Below, piece by piece: positions 54,101 to 64,000 of a DNA stretch of 64,000 nucleotides. The position numbers and the translations under genes are program-made. How positions within the stretch are numbered: position 1 is the first letter of the stretch; every line of letters starts with the position of its first letter. The notes below the pieces were generated by a model. It was not told where the DNA came from, made no database searches, and saw nothing but the letters and a program-made list of their open reading frames with translations. The stretch comes from Ascaphus truei (taxonomy: Eukaryota > Chordata > Amphibia > Anura > Ascaphidae), in contig CM071570.1 in assembly GCA_036426205.1 (NCBI GenBank), positions 51,940,984 to 52,004,983 of the forward strand, in the 5' to 3' direction.

Positions 54101-54239
54101 TGGGGCTACACCATCACTCTTTTTTTAATTCATTACCAATAAATAATTATTTGTATGGATTACACAAGCAAACTTTTTCTTCAAATTGTCCCAGCAGTAG
54201 TGCTCTGTTTTTCTACCTCTACTGTTTCTATCTACCTAT

Positions 54240-55560
54240 ACGGAAGGCACACCCAGGACCCAAGGACACAGAACAGCATCAGGATGCTGCATTATTCAAG
54301 TGAGTTTGTTTGATGATGGTATATTCCCCATATTTGCTGATCTAAGGTATGGTTGGATCTTTATTTCACACTGTTAATTCTGGACATTCAATGTAATAAA
54401 CCTTTACAACTGTGACTGTGAGGTTCCCAGGCAAGCATGTCAATTCACCTACAGTACCTATCCACACTTTAATATATATATATTCATACTCCAAGGGTCA
54501 TCTATATTGGAACTGTGTTTTTACACAATATTTTAGTATCTGTTTATGGCTCTTAGCACCACACAATGTTTCTATTTTTATTGGTTTAAATACAGAAGTG
54601 GTCTATATGTGAACATGCATCCCAGGCTTTCATTTATTAAGCCTACAAACAGCTGGGTTCTCGGTGATCTACAAGTTTAGGTCACATTGCAGCCGGGGAA
54701 GTACATTAATTCAGATATACAGTATTTTCTTTCCGAGAGGCATTGTGCAACATTGAAGATAACAAATCAAGAGTATGTTGTCCTTTTTTCTGCTTTTCCT
54801 TTTGCACATGACAGCGGTTCCTCTGCAGGGCCATTTTTCTTAGCTAAGCAGATACATTTTTTTAAGACATTCTGTATTGTGTATCTCACCTCCAAAGTAA
54901 ATATCACAGGCAGCAGCAGCAGCAGTCTTCCTTCACCCACACCCATTAATACATGTTTAACTTATAATTATTAGTCACAGCAATGCTGAGGCCATCCCAT
55001 GTATATATTCTCCGATTATCTGTGGGGTTTCTTCGCTATCAACCAAACATGTTAAAACGTATTCAAAAATTACCTATTTCGATGTTACATGTTGAACACC
55101 CACAATTGCAAAATGTTAGCTTGATACATTTTCTTAGGGAAAGTGGCTACATAGATTTGATATGAAAAAATACATTGTTTTATTTAATGTGACCATCACA
55201 ATGGGCCACCACACAGTATAATGTGACTCTTCCATTACTGTGGTCGCCCGCAGGACATTGCTATGCTACAGGTATGTATCCGGTTGCATCATATAACAAA
55301 GTCTGCATCGAACAATACGAATGGAGCTAGGCGAATTATAATAACAGCAAGTACTGATCTAATGCATTGTCTGGATTCTCACATTGTTCGGTTCTAGTTT
55401 GATCCATGTCTGCCTATTGATTTTGAGTCAGATCTGACTCTGAATGAACATGTTTAACCCCTTAAACTTAAAGCCTGTTCACTTCTATTGTCTCAGTGAT
55501 ACTGCCTCAGGTCTCATTGCAATCCAGGCACTAAACGAGTTAAACTAGTGGACAGCTTCA
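54240..55560. other. Intergenic, nothing recognised
   Basis: AT-rich; a short (CAG)n at 54911-54925. ORFs of 60-95 codons have no motifs I recognise. Confidence 0.5.
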
Positions 55561-56330
55561 CTTCTTGTAAATACAAACTAAGGTTCCAGCACTCGCTGAC
55601 TAGAGAATAATAGATTCAACACTGTAAATGCCAAAGTAAATAATTTAATGAATGCACAAAATAATAAAGTTAAACCTGGAGTGATGTGGCATTACTGGGT
55701 AGACAAAAACCCTACAGTGAGGGTGGTAGGGGATAGGGAACACTGGGATAGAGAGTGAACAATAAACAAAGACAGTGGAGGGAAAATAAAACCAATGGGG
55801 GGAGGGTAATCAGGGGGGCAAAGTTTCGGGGAATAACCGCTTCCTCGGGCCCGTTCCATCGGGTCTAAAGGACCTCAAGGTACTTCCCTGGTCCCTAGTC
55901 TCCCCAACCACCAAAGCAGCACCCAGAAATCACTATACAGAGTTTAAGCTCAAAATGTCAGAGTCCTGTAAACAGCCAGAGGAGAATGCATGCAAGCTCA
56001 GTGTCACACAGCAGCTATACGTGGAGGCAGCAGGAGTTAGAGGAAGAGACATGAGATAAGAGACATTTGACCTGTTGGTTTGGACACTGAGCTTTCATGC
56101 ATTCTCCTCTGGCTCCTTGATAAAGCACCTTGTTGTGTGAAATGCGTTGGAGGGTGCTTACCCCCTTGTTTGTCATGTCTGATTGACAATAAAATATTTT
56201 TTCATTTTTGTACACCTGTGTCCCTGGGCAGTGCGCTGGACACGCCACTAGGATCACAACAGGCTCTAGGAGTTGGTAAGATCTTCAAATATTTTATTAT
56301 TATGGATCATCTTCATTACTACATGTTGGG
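55560..56330. mobile_element. Probable foldback-type element with two GAAA motifs
   Basis: CCAGAGGAGAATGCATGCAA near 55976 is inverted at 56086-56112. Motifs lie at 55820-55850 (minus) and 56115-56150 (plus), followed by AATAAAATATTTTTTC near 56189. The outer limits are uncertain. Confidence 0.45.
56115..56150 (+). other. Hammerhead-like motif
   Basis: CCTTGATAAAGCACCTTGTT then GTGTGAAATGCGTTGG. It is the same layout as 54067-54100 with one change in the hexamer (ATGCGT). Confidence 0.45.
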
Positions 56331-56739
56331 GTGAGTTCTGGACTCTATCATATAGCTATTTCCAATGAGGTACAGCGAAGGGTGTTTTACATCAATTCTT
56401 CTGTTGCCTTCAGGATATTTATGCTTCCAGTGGCATATTTCACTCACCCAGTAGGTTACCCACTCCATAATTGAGTCATATGTGTTTCCTCATTTTTGGT
56501 GAATATAAAACAATATGTCTGGACTATTAGAGCACCCATCTTCATATACTGAATTGCAATGCAAAACAAGACTGCAAAGCTAAGTACATGTAGATCGTGC
56601 AACAGCACTAATGACTATGCTGCCATGTTATGTTGTACTGAGCAAGAATGTACATACATGGTAAATTTGGATACAATATGGAATGTTTTCTGACACAATA
56701 ACAACCAGTGTCTCTACTTTGCAGCCTCTTTCTGTTTAA

Positions 56740-56936
56740 GTCCGTGATAATAATGGCGGCGCGCATGTGCAGATTTCAGAAATTGTTTTTTTCCGGGCCT
56801 TGTCACATGAGCGGTTCAGCCAATGAGTGCGAACCGCTCACGGGACGTCATGGTAACGCCTACGTGTAGCCTCCCGATGCCTGCAGTGCATGATGTGATG
56901 TCACGTCTACCTATAGCATGCACTACAAACGAGGCC
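56740..56936. mobile_element. PIF/Harbinger-type MITE, shortened copy
   Basis: TAA on both sides (56737-56739 and 56937-56939). The right end, reverse-complemented, is GGCCTCGTTTGTAGTGC. The interior GCGGTTCAGCCAATGAG is shared with 37062-37347. The left end is diverged. Confidence 0.6.
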
Positions 56937-56944
56937 TAACACTG

Positions 56945-58270
56945 CTATGGGTAGGCCGGGAGTAAAGTTGAACACGTAGAGTATACAGTAGTGTGTGTGT
57001 GATTTTTTTATTTTTTTTTAACATTATATTTTAAGGATGAAACCCCCCTTTTTTTATCCTGGCCATTGTCCTATTCTGAATTCTTTATGCCTGCTATGTT
57101 CTATTGCAGTGACATATAGTATTTTTGGGTACAGTTATAAGCCATGATAAAACCAAAGAATAAAATAGCACTGTTTAGTAGAAAACCGGATGAAGGTAAA
57201 TAACAAAGAATAGAACACCTTAATTCCTTACCAAATTAGCATCATTTTATACGCTGCAGTATTGAAACAACCAACTCATACATTAATATTAGACTTTTCA
57301 GAATTTGTACAAAGTACAGTAACTACAGCAAAGACAATGTTCCCATGCCTGCATTTGTATGCCTTCCGCTTTCCTATTCAATCACCCCATTACATTTACA
57401 AATGTACTACAAATAGTAGTAAATTAATTATGCTGAGAGCTCAAGAGAAGTCACCACCCTCTCGTGGAAAATAAGACACATTCTTGATGAACCAGTCCAA
57501 ATCTTTTTCCCGGGTTTTTCATTCAAAATCCGTTCCGCACGTCAAAATCCTTTGGCAGATTGTTCCAATTATAATCCGCACAGATTATTTAAAATCCGTC
57601 CATGAGGCTCAATTGCACAGATTTTAAATAATCCGTCATCGGGTTTAATGTAAATCCATCCCGCTGAATGTGTTTATTTCTAATACGTCATTTTATTGTA
57701 AGAAAAATGTATGATGGATTAATCTGCCATTGTCCTTTTTTTAAATGCCACCGGCGGATTAATCTGTTGTTAAAAAGTACAACTGGACCTATATAATGCC
57801 ACTGCCCCTTATCTGCACACCAATTTGCAGATAGAGGCGAGGGTGAGAGAGGAGCCTGGGAAGGTGAGAGAGAGGCAGAGCAGTGCCCTTCGCCGCCAAT
57901 AGCATAAGCATAGAATGATAGAAACTCAATATGGAGTGGAGGAGCACTGTATGATCCCTGTTATTTCCAAAAATTGACAGTACAAACTGTTGTGGAAGAT
58001 TCATAATTGTTCTTGGTATTATTTCACTGTAATCTCAATAACCTGCTGTATACAAATTAATATACTACAAACAGAAACATGTACAGGAGAAGGGACACTT
58101 AGCTGAAACTCCAGTCAATCACAGGTTAATAGCTGAAGACAGAAAATGTATTCCGGCAGCTACAAAAAAAGTCAAAATAATGGATAGTAAATTCTAACCA
58201 TTGACCATATATTACAAAACATTCAATTTGTCGTTTTGTTCTCCAATGCAACTATAACACACATCACATC
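56945..58270. other. Intergenic, nothing firmly recognised
   Basis: A block at 57515-57770 is rich in AATCCG/CGGATT words in both orientations (ATTTAAAATCCGTCC, TTTTAAATAATCCGTC), suggesting a small inverted-repeat element without clear ends. The rest has no supported feature. Confidence 0.4.
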
Positions 58271-58271
58271 A

Positions 58272-58794
58272 CTGCGAAATGCTCAAAGAACTAGATTGGT
58301 CATCACTCGAGTCTAGGCGCAAAGTTCACCTTTCCTGTCTTGCCTTCAAATTCTTTATTGGCAAGCTACCCAGCTACCTGATCAAGCTCCTCACCCCTAC
58401 CACATGCAGCACCTATCACCTGAGATCAGACTCCAAAAGACTGTTCATGGTCCCAAGGCTCAACAAAGTATCCGGCCGCTCCTCCTTCTCTTACCGTGCA
58501 CCCCAAAACTGGAACAACCTACCAGAGACTCTTACATCCACCACCAGTCTAAGTTCTTTCAAATCTAAGGCTGTCACACATTTTAATCTGGTCTGTAACT
58601 GTTTCATACACCCATAATATAAATTATCTTTAATTGTGCATGCAATGTCTTGTATATAATGTATACCCTGCTCATTATGTAACTGTATTTGTAAACATGT
58701 ATAATTTGTCTTAACTCTGTGCCCAGGACATACTTGCAAACGAGAGGTAACTCTCAATGTATTACTTCCTGGTAAAATATTTTATAAATAATAT
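58272..58794 (+). mobile_element. LINE 3' fragment (C-terminal RT region and tail), copy B
   Basis: The plus frame 58279-58617 reads LDWSSLESRRKVHLSCLAFK, PSYLIKLL, LRSDSKRLFMVPRL, and then GRSSFSYRAPQNWNNLPETL with SLSSFKSKAVTHF. The order L-W-x-P/S-x-x-x-R, L-R-S, F-x-x-x-A-P-x-x-W-N-x-L-P, S-x-x-x-F-K is the C-terminal tail of L2/CR1-type LINE reverse transcriptases. The 3' UTR follows with the GCCCAGGACATACTTG tail shared with 46110. It is 5'-truncated, as usual for LINEs. Confidence 0.85.
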
Positions 58795-58799
58795 GAATG

Positions 58800-59405
58800 T
58801 CCAGTTTGAATGACCTGGGAGCCTCTCGACCCATGGGTATGTCTCCTAAACAAACCTCAGGAGAACATGGATAGGTACCAAAATAAACTTATTAGCCATA
58901 TAATGACAGCAACACGCTATGCCATAGCACAGGTGGGGATGAGCCCAAGTCTGCCGGTTCTTAACCAGATAAGAACAAGAATATGGTACTCTCTCAAAAT
59001 TGAGAGACTCACTGGGATTGTGAGGGATTCCTGCTCAAAGTTTCAAAAGGTATGACAGCCGTGGCTGATATATGAAACTCTCAAAATGCAGGTACACCCA
59101 TCCATAGATCAGTCCAACATCCTCCAATGAGGCCCTCTCTGTTCTTGTTTGCTCGGGGGGTCGGCCATCCCAAAAACATAAGATAAAGAGGGTTATGAAC
59201 AAAATTGATCTGAAATGATGTTGAAATGTGTATATATAAGGGTAAAACTATTCATTTGGGCCAGTGGTCATGTATTAAGTAATGTTACTATGTGAAATTG
59301 CTACGTCGAGAATGATGCACCATTCCTCCCCCCCCCCCCCCCCCACCCTCCTCCCACAATTGTTGGAAAAACAATACAAACTTATGAGAGAAAAAAATGC
59401 TCTCT
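58800..59405. other. Intergenic with poly-C tract
   Basis: A C-run at 59326-59344 and no supported gene. The 81-codon ORF at 58810-59055 has no recognisable motif. Confidence 0.5.
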
Positions 59406-59409
59406 GTTC

Positions 59410-59950
59410 ACAGCACCTCAGGATCCCCCCCCCCCCCCCCCCCCAGGGTCCTCCTCACTGCCTCACAAGCTTTAATGTGAACAGTCGATGTGTAGAGCGA
59501 GGTTACATCGCACGTGACTAAAAAATAATCCTGCGGCCAATCAAGCTCTGCCAGCATGTTTATTACCTGCATTGTATCTCTCAGATAGGACCTAATTTTA
59601 ACCACATATTTTTGTACGAAAACATCTACAGTATATATTCAGATACATTGGATGTGAGAGATCCAAGACATTATCGGTCTCCCCCATGGTCTCCAGATTT
59701 TTGTGAATTTTCATAAGGAAATAAAATACTGCTGTCATCGGATTTTTGTTGTTAAGGTAATCATATTCCTTATCTGTTAATATATTCAATGATTTACCTC
59801 TATCTAGTAAGAGCAAAAGTTCCTCTCTGTATTTTGATGCGGGACCTGTCTTTAGGCATTCATATGTAACCTGATCATACTGAATCCTGTTGCCTCACCC
59901 AAATACTATTCAACATCCATTATAACTACCCCCCCTCCCCCCCCCCCCGT
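59410..59950 (-). pseudogene. Penelope-like reverse transcriptase remnant
   Basis: The minus strand reads, in order: GVVIMD next to a G-run near 59935; QYDQVTYECLKTGPASKYRE; TAVFYFLMKIHKN near 59720; SYLRDTMQVINML; and FLVTCDVTSLYTSTVH near 59500. K-I-H-K, the R-D-T segment and D-V-T-S-L-Y are hallmark Penelope-like RT blocks. Frames change near 59600 and there are stops, so it is dead. The reading ends in a poly-G run at about 59425-59444. No GIY-YIG domain is found below it. Confidence 0.8.
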
Positions 59951-60654
59951 CTGCCTGTTTTGAAAACTATTGTTTTAATCTTTTTTGAGGAGTTTCAATT
60001 ACTTTTTTTCGGATACACTCAAATTGTCATTGAATCTACTGTGTTTCCTAATCATTGTCTCAAAATCCTCCTGAATAGACTGTTGGAACATTTCGAGGAA
60101 ATTTCCCATACACCAACCAGGATAAAACTTTGATTTACTCTTTAGCAGCGTGTTTAAAATGATCATTGGCACTCTCTCCTTCTGACGATGGTGTTTTGAT
60201 AACTCCCAACGGGCTTGCGATTACATTATTTCTACTTAAAGCATCTTTGCTTTAAAAAAAACTAAACTTTTTGACGGTCAGCTGTCTCACAAACTTATTC
60301 GCATCAATAAAAAGATTAAAACCGCTTGGTCCCACTGTTGGGGCAAACTGAAGTCCTTTTGAGATCAGCTTACATTCAATAGGGGTCAGTACAAACAGTT
60401 TATGGTTGACACAGTGATTCTTCTAATATTTTTCTATTATCAAATATAAAATCATTTTTTTTTTTTAACAGTATTGTGGTTGGATGTGTATACTGAGTGC
60501 ATCCACACCAAAATACACAAGTATATTCTTGCAATTGGGCTCCTAAAGATCTTACTTGGGGAGATGTATTCTGAATAGATATAAGGCTTGCACATTGCTG
60601 CAAGCAATGATTCAATGATTTTTCACACTACATAAACTACTGCGTCTGCTGCAA

Positions 60655-60694
60655 GGATCAGATGAAGCATCTGGTGATGAGAAACCGGTCATCC
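60655..60694 (+). ncRNA. Best hammerhead-ribozyme-like motif
   Basis: GGAT | CAGATGA | AG | CATC TGGT GATG | A | GAAA | CCGGTC | ATCC. A stem I of GGAT/ATCC, a four-base-pair stem II with a TGGT loop, GAAA, then self-complementary ACCGGT ending in a GTC cleavage-type triplet. One difference from CTGATGA (CAGATGA). Stem III is too short to close within one molecule, which would require pairing between two copies. It lies about 700 bp from the Penelope RT remnant, on the opposite strand. Function is inference. Confidence 0.45.
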
Positions 60695-60699
60695 AAGCA

Positions 60700-61655
60700 G
60701 AGACGTGTTCCTTTTTGTTCCCTGACTGCCACCGTAGTCAGTCTGTATTGCTGTGATCCAGTCCTGCTTGCGGAAGCAGGAGTCCACTGAGTTGCAGTGG
60801 TTAGAGACTGCAGATGCCAGACAGAGCTTCTTTCACATGTGAACGCACTGTTGCCCTTACTCTTTTATTGTAATAAACCCTACTTTGACCATATTGCTGT
60901 GGCTGTATTTATCATACTATCTGGTGTAACGGAGTGGTTGTGTGAAGCCTCCACACGCGGTGTCCCAGCTGAACAGCTTTCGGCTGTGTCCAGGGTCGCG
61001 CTGAGCTGGTGCAGGCGCTCACGCTCGCCACGATGAGACACATTGAGACAATGTGTGTGGCCTGCGTGAGCTCCCTCCTGCGTGTGCCCGTGAGCTGTAG
61101 TCGGCGCTCAGTTTCAAGAGTTTCATAATTTTGAATCTGCAGCTCCGACTTCAGATCACATGACCTACTTTACCCAATCAGAGGATAGCAAGGCAAAACC
61201 AATGCAATACAAGCATTGGGATCTTGTATTGTATTGCATTGCTTGCTGTACTCTGACATGAAACGGGGGGGGGCACGAAACTGAAAACGGAGAGATGTGA
61301 ACGGGGGGGGGGGGGGAAAAGGGGGGGCTGCTGTGTGTTGTGTGTGTTTTGTGAGTGTAGAGGGTGGAGGAGAGCTGCAGTGTGTTTTGCGGGTGTAGAG
61401 GAGAGGGCTGCACAGTGTGTAGGGGGGACTGCAGAGTGTGTTTGTGTATATAGAGGGGGGTGTATGTACAATTTCCTTTTAATAAACTTGCAGTAAAAGC
61501 ATAAGAATGTAGACAATCATGCTGATAAAAATCAATATGACTACAAAAATTTATATTTTTTATGAAAAAATAAAAAAAATAAGCCTACATTTAGCTTATA
61601 ATAGCAATAATCCCCTCAGAACAGGGCATTATTGGCCAGTAATGCCCTGTTCTTC
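60700..61655. other. Intergenic with G-rich minisatellite-like tract
   Basis: G-runs at 61266-61273, 61303-61316 and 61322-61328, then GTGTGT and GAGAGGGCTGCA words to 61460. The P-rich minus ORFs here are compositional. The rest is unassigned. Confidence 0.6.
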
Positions 61656-61910
61656 TGGGATTATTACTTAAATAATGACCTATATAAAGTATGGGTGTGC
61701 AATAATGTATACCTATACATACCTAAACAATATAAATTAAGATTTCATTGTATTCATGTACAATTAAAATAAATGAAGGATGTCCTTCCTTCATTCATTT
61801 ATTTTAATTGTACATTAATAAAAAACTATATATATGAATTTATATTGTTAAGGTATGTATGGGTACACATTATTGTACACCCATATTTTATACAGTCATT
61901 ATTACATTAT
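61655..61910. repeat. 256-bp foldback
   Basis: GTACAATTAAAATAAATGAA and its inverse meet at about 61781; outward, CATACCTAAACAATATAAAT pairs with its inverse, and AAAGTATGGGTGTGCAATAA with TTATTGTACACCCATATTTT. A smaller hairpin (AGAACAGGGCATTA / TAATGCCCTGTTCT) precedes it at 61617-61655. Confidence 0.75.
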
Positions 61911-63839
61911 AAACCCTATAATTAAGTGAAAAAATTAAGAAGTGTAAAAATGATACAAAATTGAGAAATGTAACAAGATTAGCATTAGCTTTTGTTAAAG
62001 CACATAAAAATCTCCATTAATAGCTCTGCTTTAATAACGCGCCTTAACGTTTGACCAATGCGCATGTGAAGTGTATTGGAGAATGTGTCTCTGAGACAGG
62101 AAAATCCCCATTAATTGCGCTCCTACTTTGCAGAACGGATGTTATTTTTGCATCTCATTAGTTTTGTGGATCCCCATTAAAAAAATAACGTCCGTTCCCT
62201 ATTTCGAGAACATAACGTTAGTAGGTCCAAATGACCTAAACTCAGAGAATCTACCCCATTGCTAGCACAAGAAAAGTATGAATGCAGGATCTTAATCCCG
62301 TATGCTGCTACTATAGATGAGCCTGCAATGCATTGTCCAGCATGACAAGGCAGGCCTAGGGAAAGGATTAAGCTTCCGGTGAATTAGTTTCCACTGCACA
62401 AAAGATAGAATGTGCATGTGTCCTATGCAATTCCCTAACTGTATTCTTGTTTCTTTGTCTGTAATTCTGTGCACTGCTAGTCATTGTTCTGAGGAGATCA
62501 TAGCAAAACATAGGCCGAGTTCCACAAAAGGGTGACAAGCCCAAATGAATGGGAGTAAAGACATACAAAAGTTTAGCACCCTTTTATGGATCTCGGTCAT
62601 AGTTAGTAAAGTACTGTAGCAAGATAAAATATTGTTGAAATACTTGAAATGAAGTACCTTTATTTTATTGATTGCTGGCAACACACTTTCTTAACATCTT
62701 TGTTGGCAGAAGTGCATATAATGAGTTATGGTTAATATACTAAATAATGGTGTAATTAGCTTTTGTGCTAACATTTCACAAACTTATTTTCAGTTCCCCT
62801 CCCACCCCCCAAATTCGAGGAAACTTTGTAGGCTATTTTTTTTAATGAGCGAAAAGGCTGTTCGTGTAACTTGCTCATTTTATTCCCATCAATGTATCCA
62901 TTCAATTGTGTACCCTGCATAACAGTGTGCCAGTGGGTTTTAATTTACAATCTGAGTTGTTTGACACAAATAAAACACAAAAATCCATGTTGGTGCCCTT
63001 TGAAACCACAGCTTTCAGAGTTGGTGATAATGATCAGATCCTTCCCATTGTCTTTATAATAAGTAATTTGACATGCATGATGTATAAACAAATCTGGTTC
63101 CAGGGGATCAGGATTGCCAATTACCCTCCTACCCCCAGTTGGAAATTCACCTTAAAACATAGAAATGTAAAAATATATATAACATTTCAGCCTATAGAAC
63201 GAAACAATAATTTGAGTTTGGTCCTAAGTGGAATTGCACATATTGTATAAATCCTGTTTCAGTCATTTTGTTCCATTTTCCACCCCTGAGATGCAGTGCC
63301 CTAAAAAATGAAATTTCATGAATAGCTGCCACAAAACTCACAGAAGAAAAAGAAAACATATCAATAATCCCTTCATTTTGGGGAATTTTTGAAAAGTGAA
63401 ACAGTGCTATGCTTGGTAAATTAAATCATTCTGCATCATAATATGAATCTAGCCCTACATGCATTTTGAAGAGGAGTGCTGCTTCAAAACACGAAAATGA
63501 AACAAAATATACACCGATTAGGAACATTCAGTACAAATGTAATAAGTCGACAAGAAATAAAAAAGTCTTTAATGTTGTCTGGGTGTCTACTGTGGAAATA
63601 TGACAAAGCAATTTATTTAATTCATAAACACTGAAAAACATAATAGATCAAGTGTACATCAAAGATAAGCAAAGCTTAAAAAGGTGCCCTTTTCTGTCAG
63701 CAGCTAAGGTAATATCGACTGAGTGTGAATTTCATTGATGCTGGTTTTAATTGACTGCGAACAATAGAAATCTAATAAAAGTGTGAGTCAATGATCAAAG
63801 CAGTGTGCCTGGAGCATCAATAAAAGCGAGCGTCTGAAT
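61910..63839. other. Intergenic, no element recognised
   Basis: AT-rich. Inverted words AACGGATGTTATTTTTG / AAAAAATAACGTCCGTT near 62134-62193 form a short hairpin. No supported gene. The final kilobase may be 3' UTR of the minus-strand frame that follows. Confidence 0.45.
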
Positions 63840-64000
63840 TCATGATGGTGCAGCATTTGGGTTTCTTCCTGGCAGTCTGATCATATCTGCAGATTTCAGT
63901 TCCACTCCATCAAGCTTGGAAATTAGGTTGTAGATCATCGTCGCGTCTGTTTTACAGTCAATAACAATCACCACAGGTAATCTTTCCCAATGCCTGGCCA
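63840..64000 (-). CDS. Unidentified C-terminal coding segment, runs off window edge
   Basis: 52 codons open to the right edge, ending in TGA at 63840-63842. It reads ARHWERLPVVIVIDCKTDAT, then MIYNLISKLDGVELKSADMI and RLPGRNPNAAPS. The balanced composition, hydrophobic VVIVID strand followed by an amphipathic segment, and lack of repeat character look protein-like. A CCAG/G at 63994-63995 (minus strand) could be a splice acceptor. I do not recognise the family. LAMP5, the mammalian neighbour of PLCB4, does not match. It could be the last exon of a neighbouring gene or chance. Confidence 0.35.
   Translation of the reverse strand, partial: ARHWERLPVVIVIDCKTDATMIYNLISKLDGVELKSADMIRLPGRNPNAAPS

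Larger units (their letters stand above)
50195..54228. mobile_element. 4-kb foldback element with nested insertions
   Basis: The left arm is 50195-50428 plus 51218 to about 51830; the right arm is about 53095-54228. Matching ends: GAAACAGTAGAGGTAGAAAA and its inverse; inner matches include AATTTTCTGTGAATT and its inverse. The left arm is interrupted by a 789-bp insertion (50429-51217), the right arm by a TA MITE (53374-53705). Each arm carries a CCTTGATAAAG...GAAACGCGTTGG motif about 100-170 nt from the end. The loop (51830-53095) includes another motif-bearing segment (52078). No intact gene. Confidence 0.85.

Noticed and set aside
61165..61516. Proline-rich minus ORFs
   Set aside because: Reverse of a G-rich tract with long G-runs; compositional artefact.
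63840..64000. LAMP5 or PAK5 by synteny
   Set aside because: The residues do not resemble the C-termini of either protein as I know them, so no symbol is given.

Overview
The window is vertebrate nuclear DNA from a large, repeat-rich genome, most likely an amphibian and probably a frog. Short exons sit in multi-kilobase introns. The mobile elements are of kinds typical of amphibians: hAT, PIF/Harbinger and TTAA-target Kolobok/T2-like elements, a TA-target MITE family, Penelope-like and LINE fragments, solo LTRs and very long foldback elements. I see no bacterial-type genes, tRNA, rRNA or CRISPR. The species call rests on repeat character only.

Bases 1 to about 30,200 hold the 3' end of one plus-strand gene, PLCB4 (phospholipase C beta 4). 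I located six constitutive coding exons, a terminal exon and a 37-nt alternative exon (27673-27709) by hand from conserved protein sequence, GT-AG splice sites and phase. They encode about the last 227 residues, the C-terminal coiled-coil domain. Skipping or including the 37-nt exon makes the terminal exon read in two different frames, ending ...RRPATVV at 30181 or ...KHQNAN at 30201. Both match PLCB4 isoform ends known in mammals.

The introns and the 33 kb downstream are packed with elements. Intronic: a 0.9-kb inverted-repeat element (3189-4110), a 1.5-kb DNA transposon derivative (10597-12115), a minus-strand solo LTR (13197-13926), a 75-nt tandem-repeat ORF joined to a Gypsy-like polypurine tract and 3' LTR (14856-16923) and split by a TA MITE, a 0.7-kb foldback (17371-18073), hAT elements (23385-23789, 25987-26371, 28707-29345) and a 268-bp near-perfect palindrome (25535-25802). 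Downstream: a 2.5-kb inverted-repeat element holding a Penelope-type GIY-YIG fragment and a 1.2-kb solo LTR (33785-36252), a 2.8-kb palindrome (38690-41461), a second solo LTR (46806-47488), a 4-kb foldback with nested insertions (50195-54228), a LINE 3' end (58272-58794) and a Penelope-like RT remnant (59410-59950). A 52-codon open frame on the minus strand runs off the right edge (63840-64000); I could not identify it.

The most interesting non-coding signal is a recurring motif of about 35 nt: a CTGAnGA-like segment, a short hairpin, then GAAA followed by a self-complementary hexamer (ACGCGT or ACCGGT). It occurs in at least ten places, mostly in foldback elements and near Penelope remnants. 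It resembles the minimal hammerhead ribozymes known from Penelope-like retroelements, which can act as dimers. The 4-kb foldback also preserves, in each arm, the empty target site of the element inserted in the other arm.
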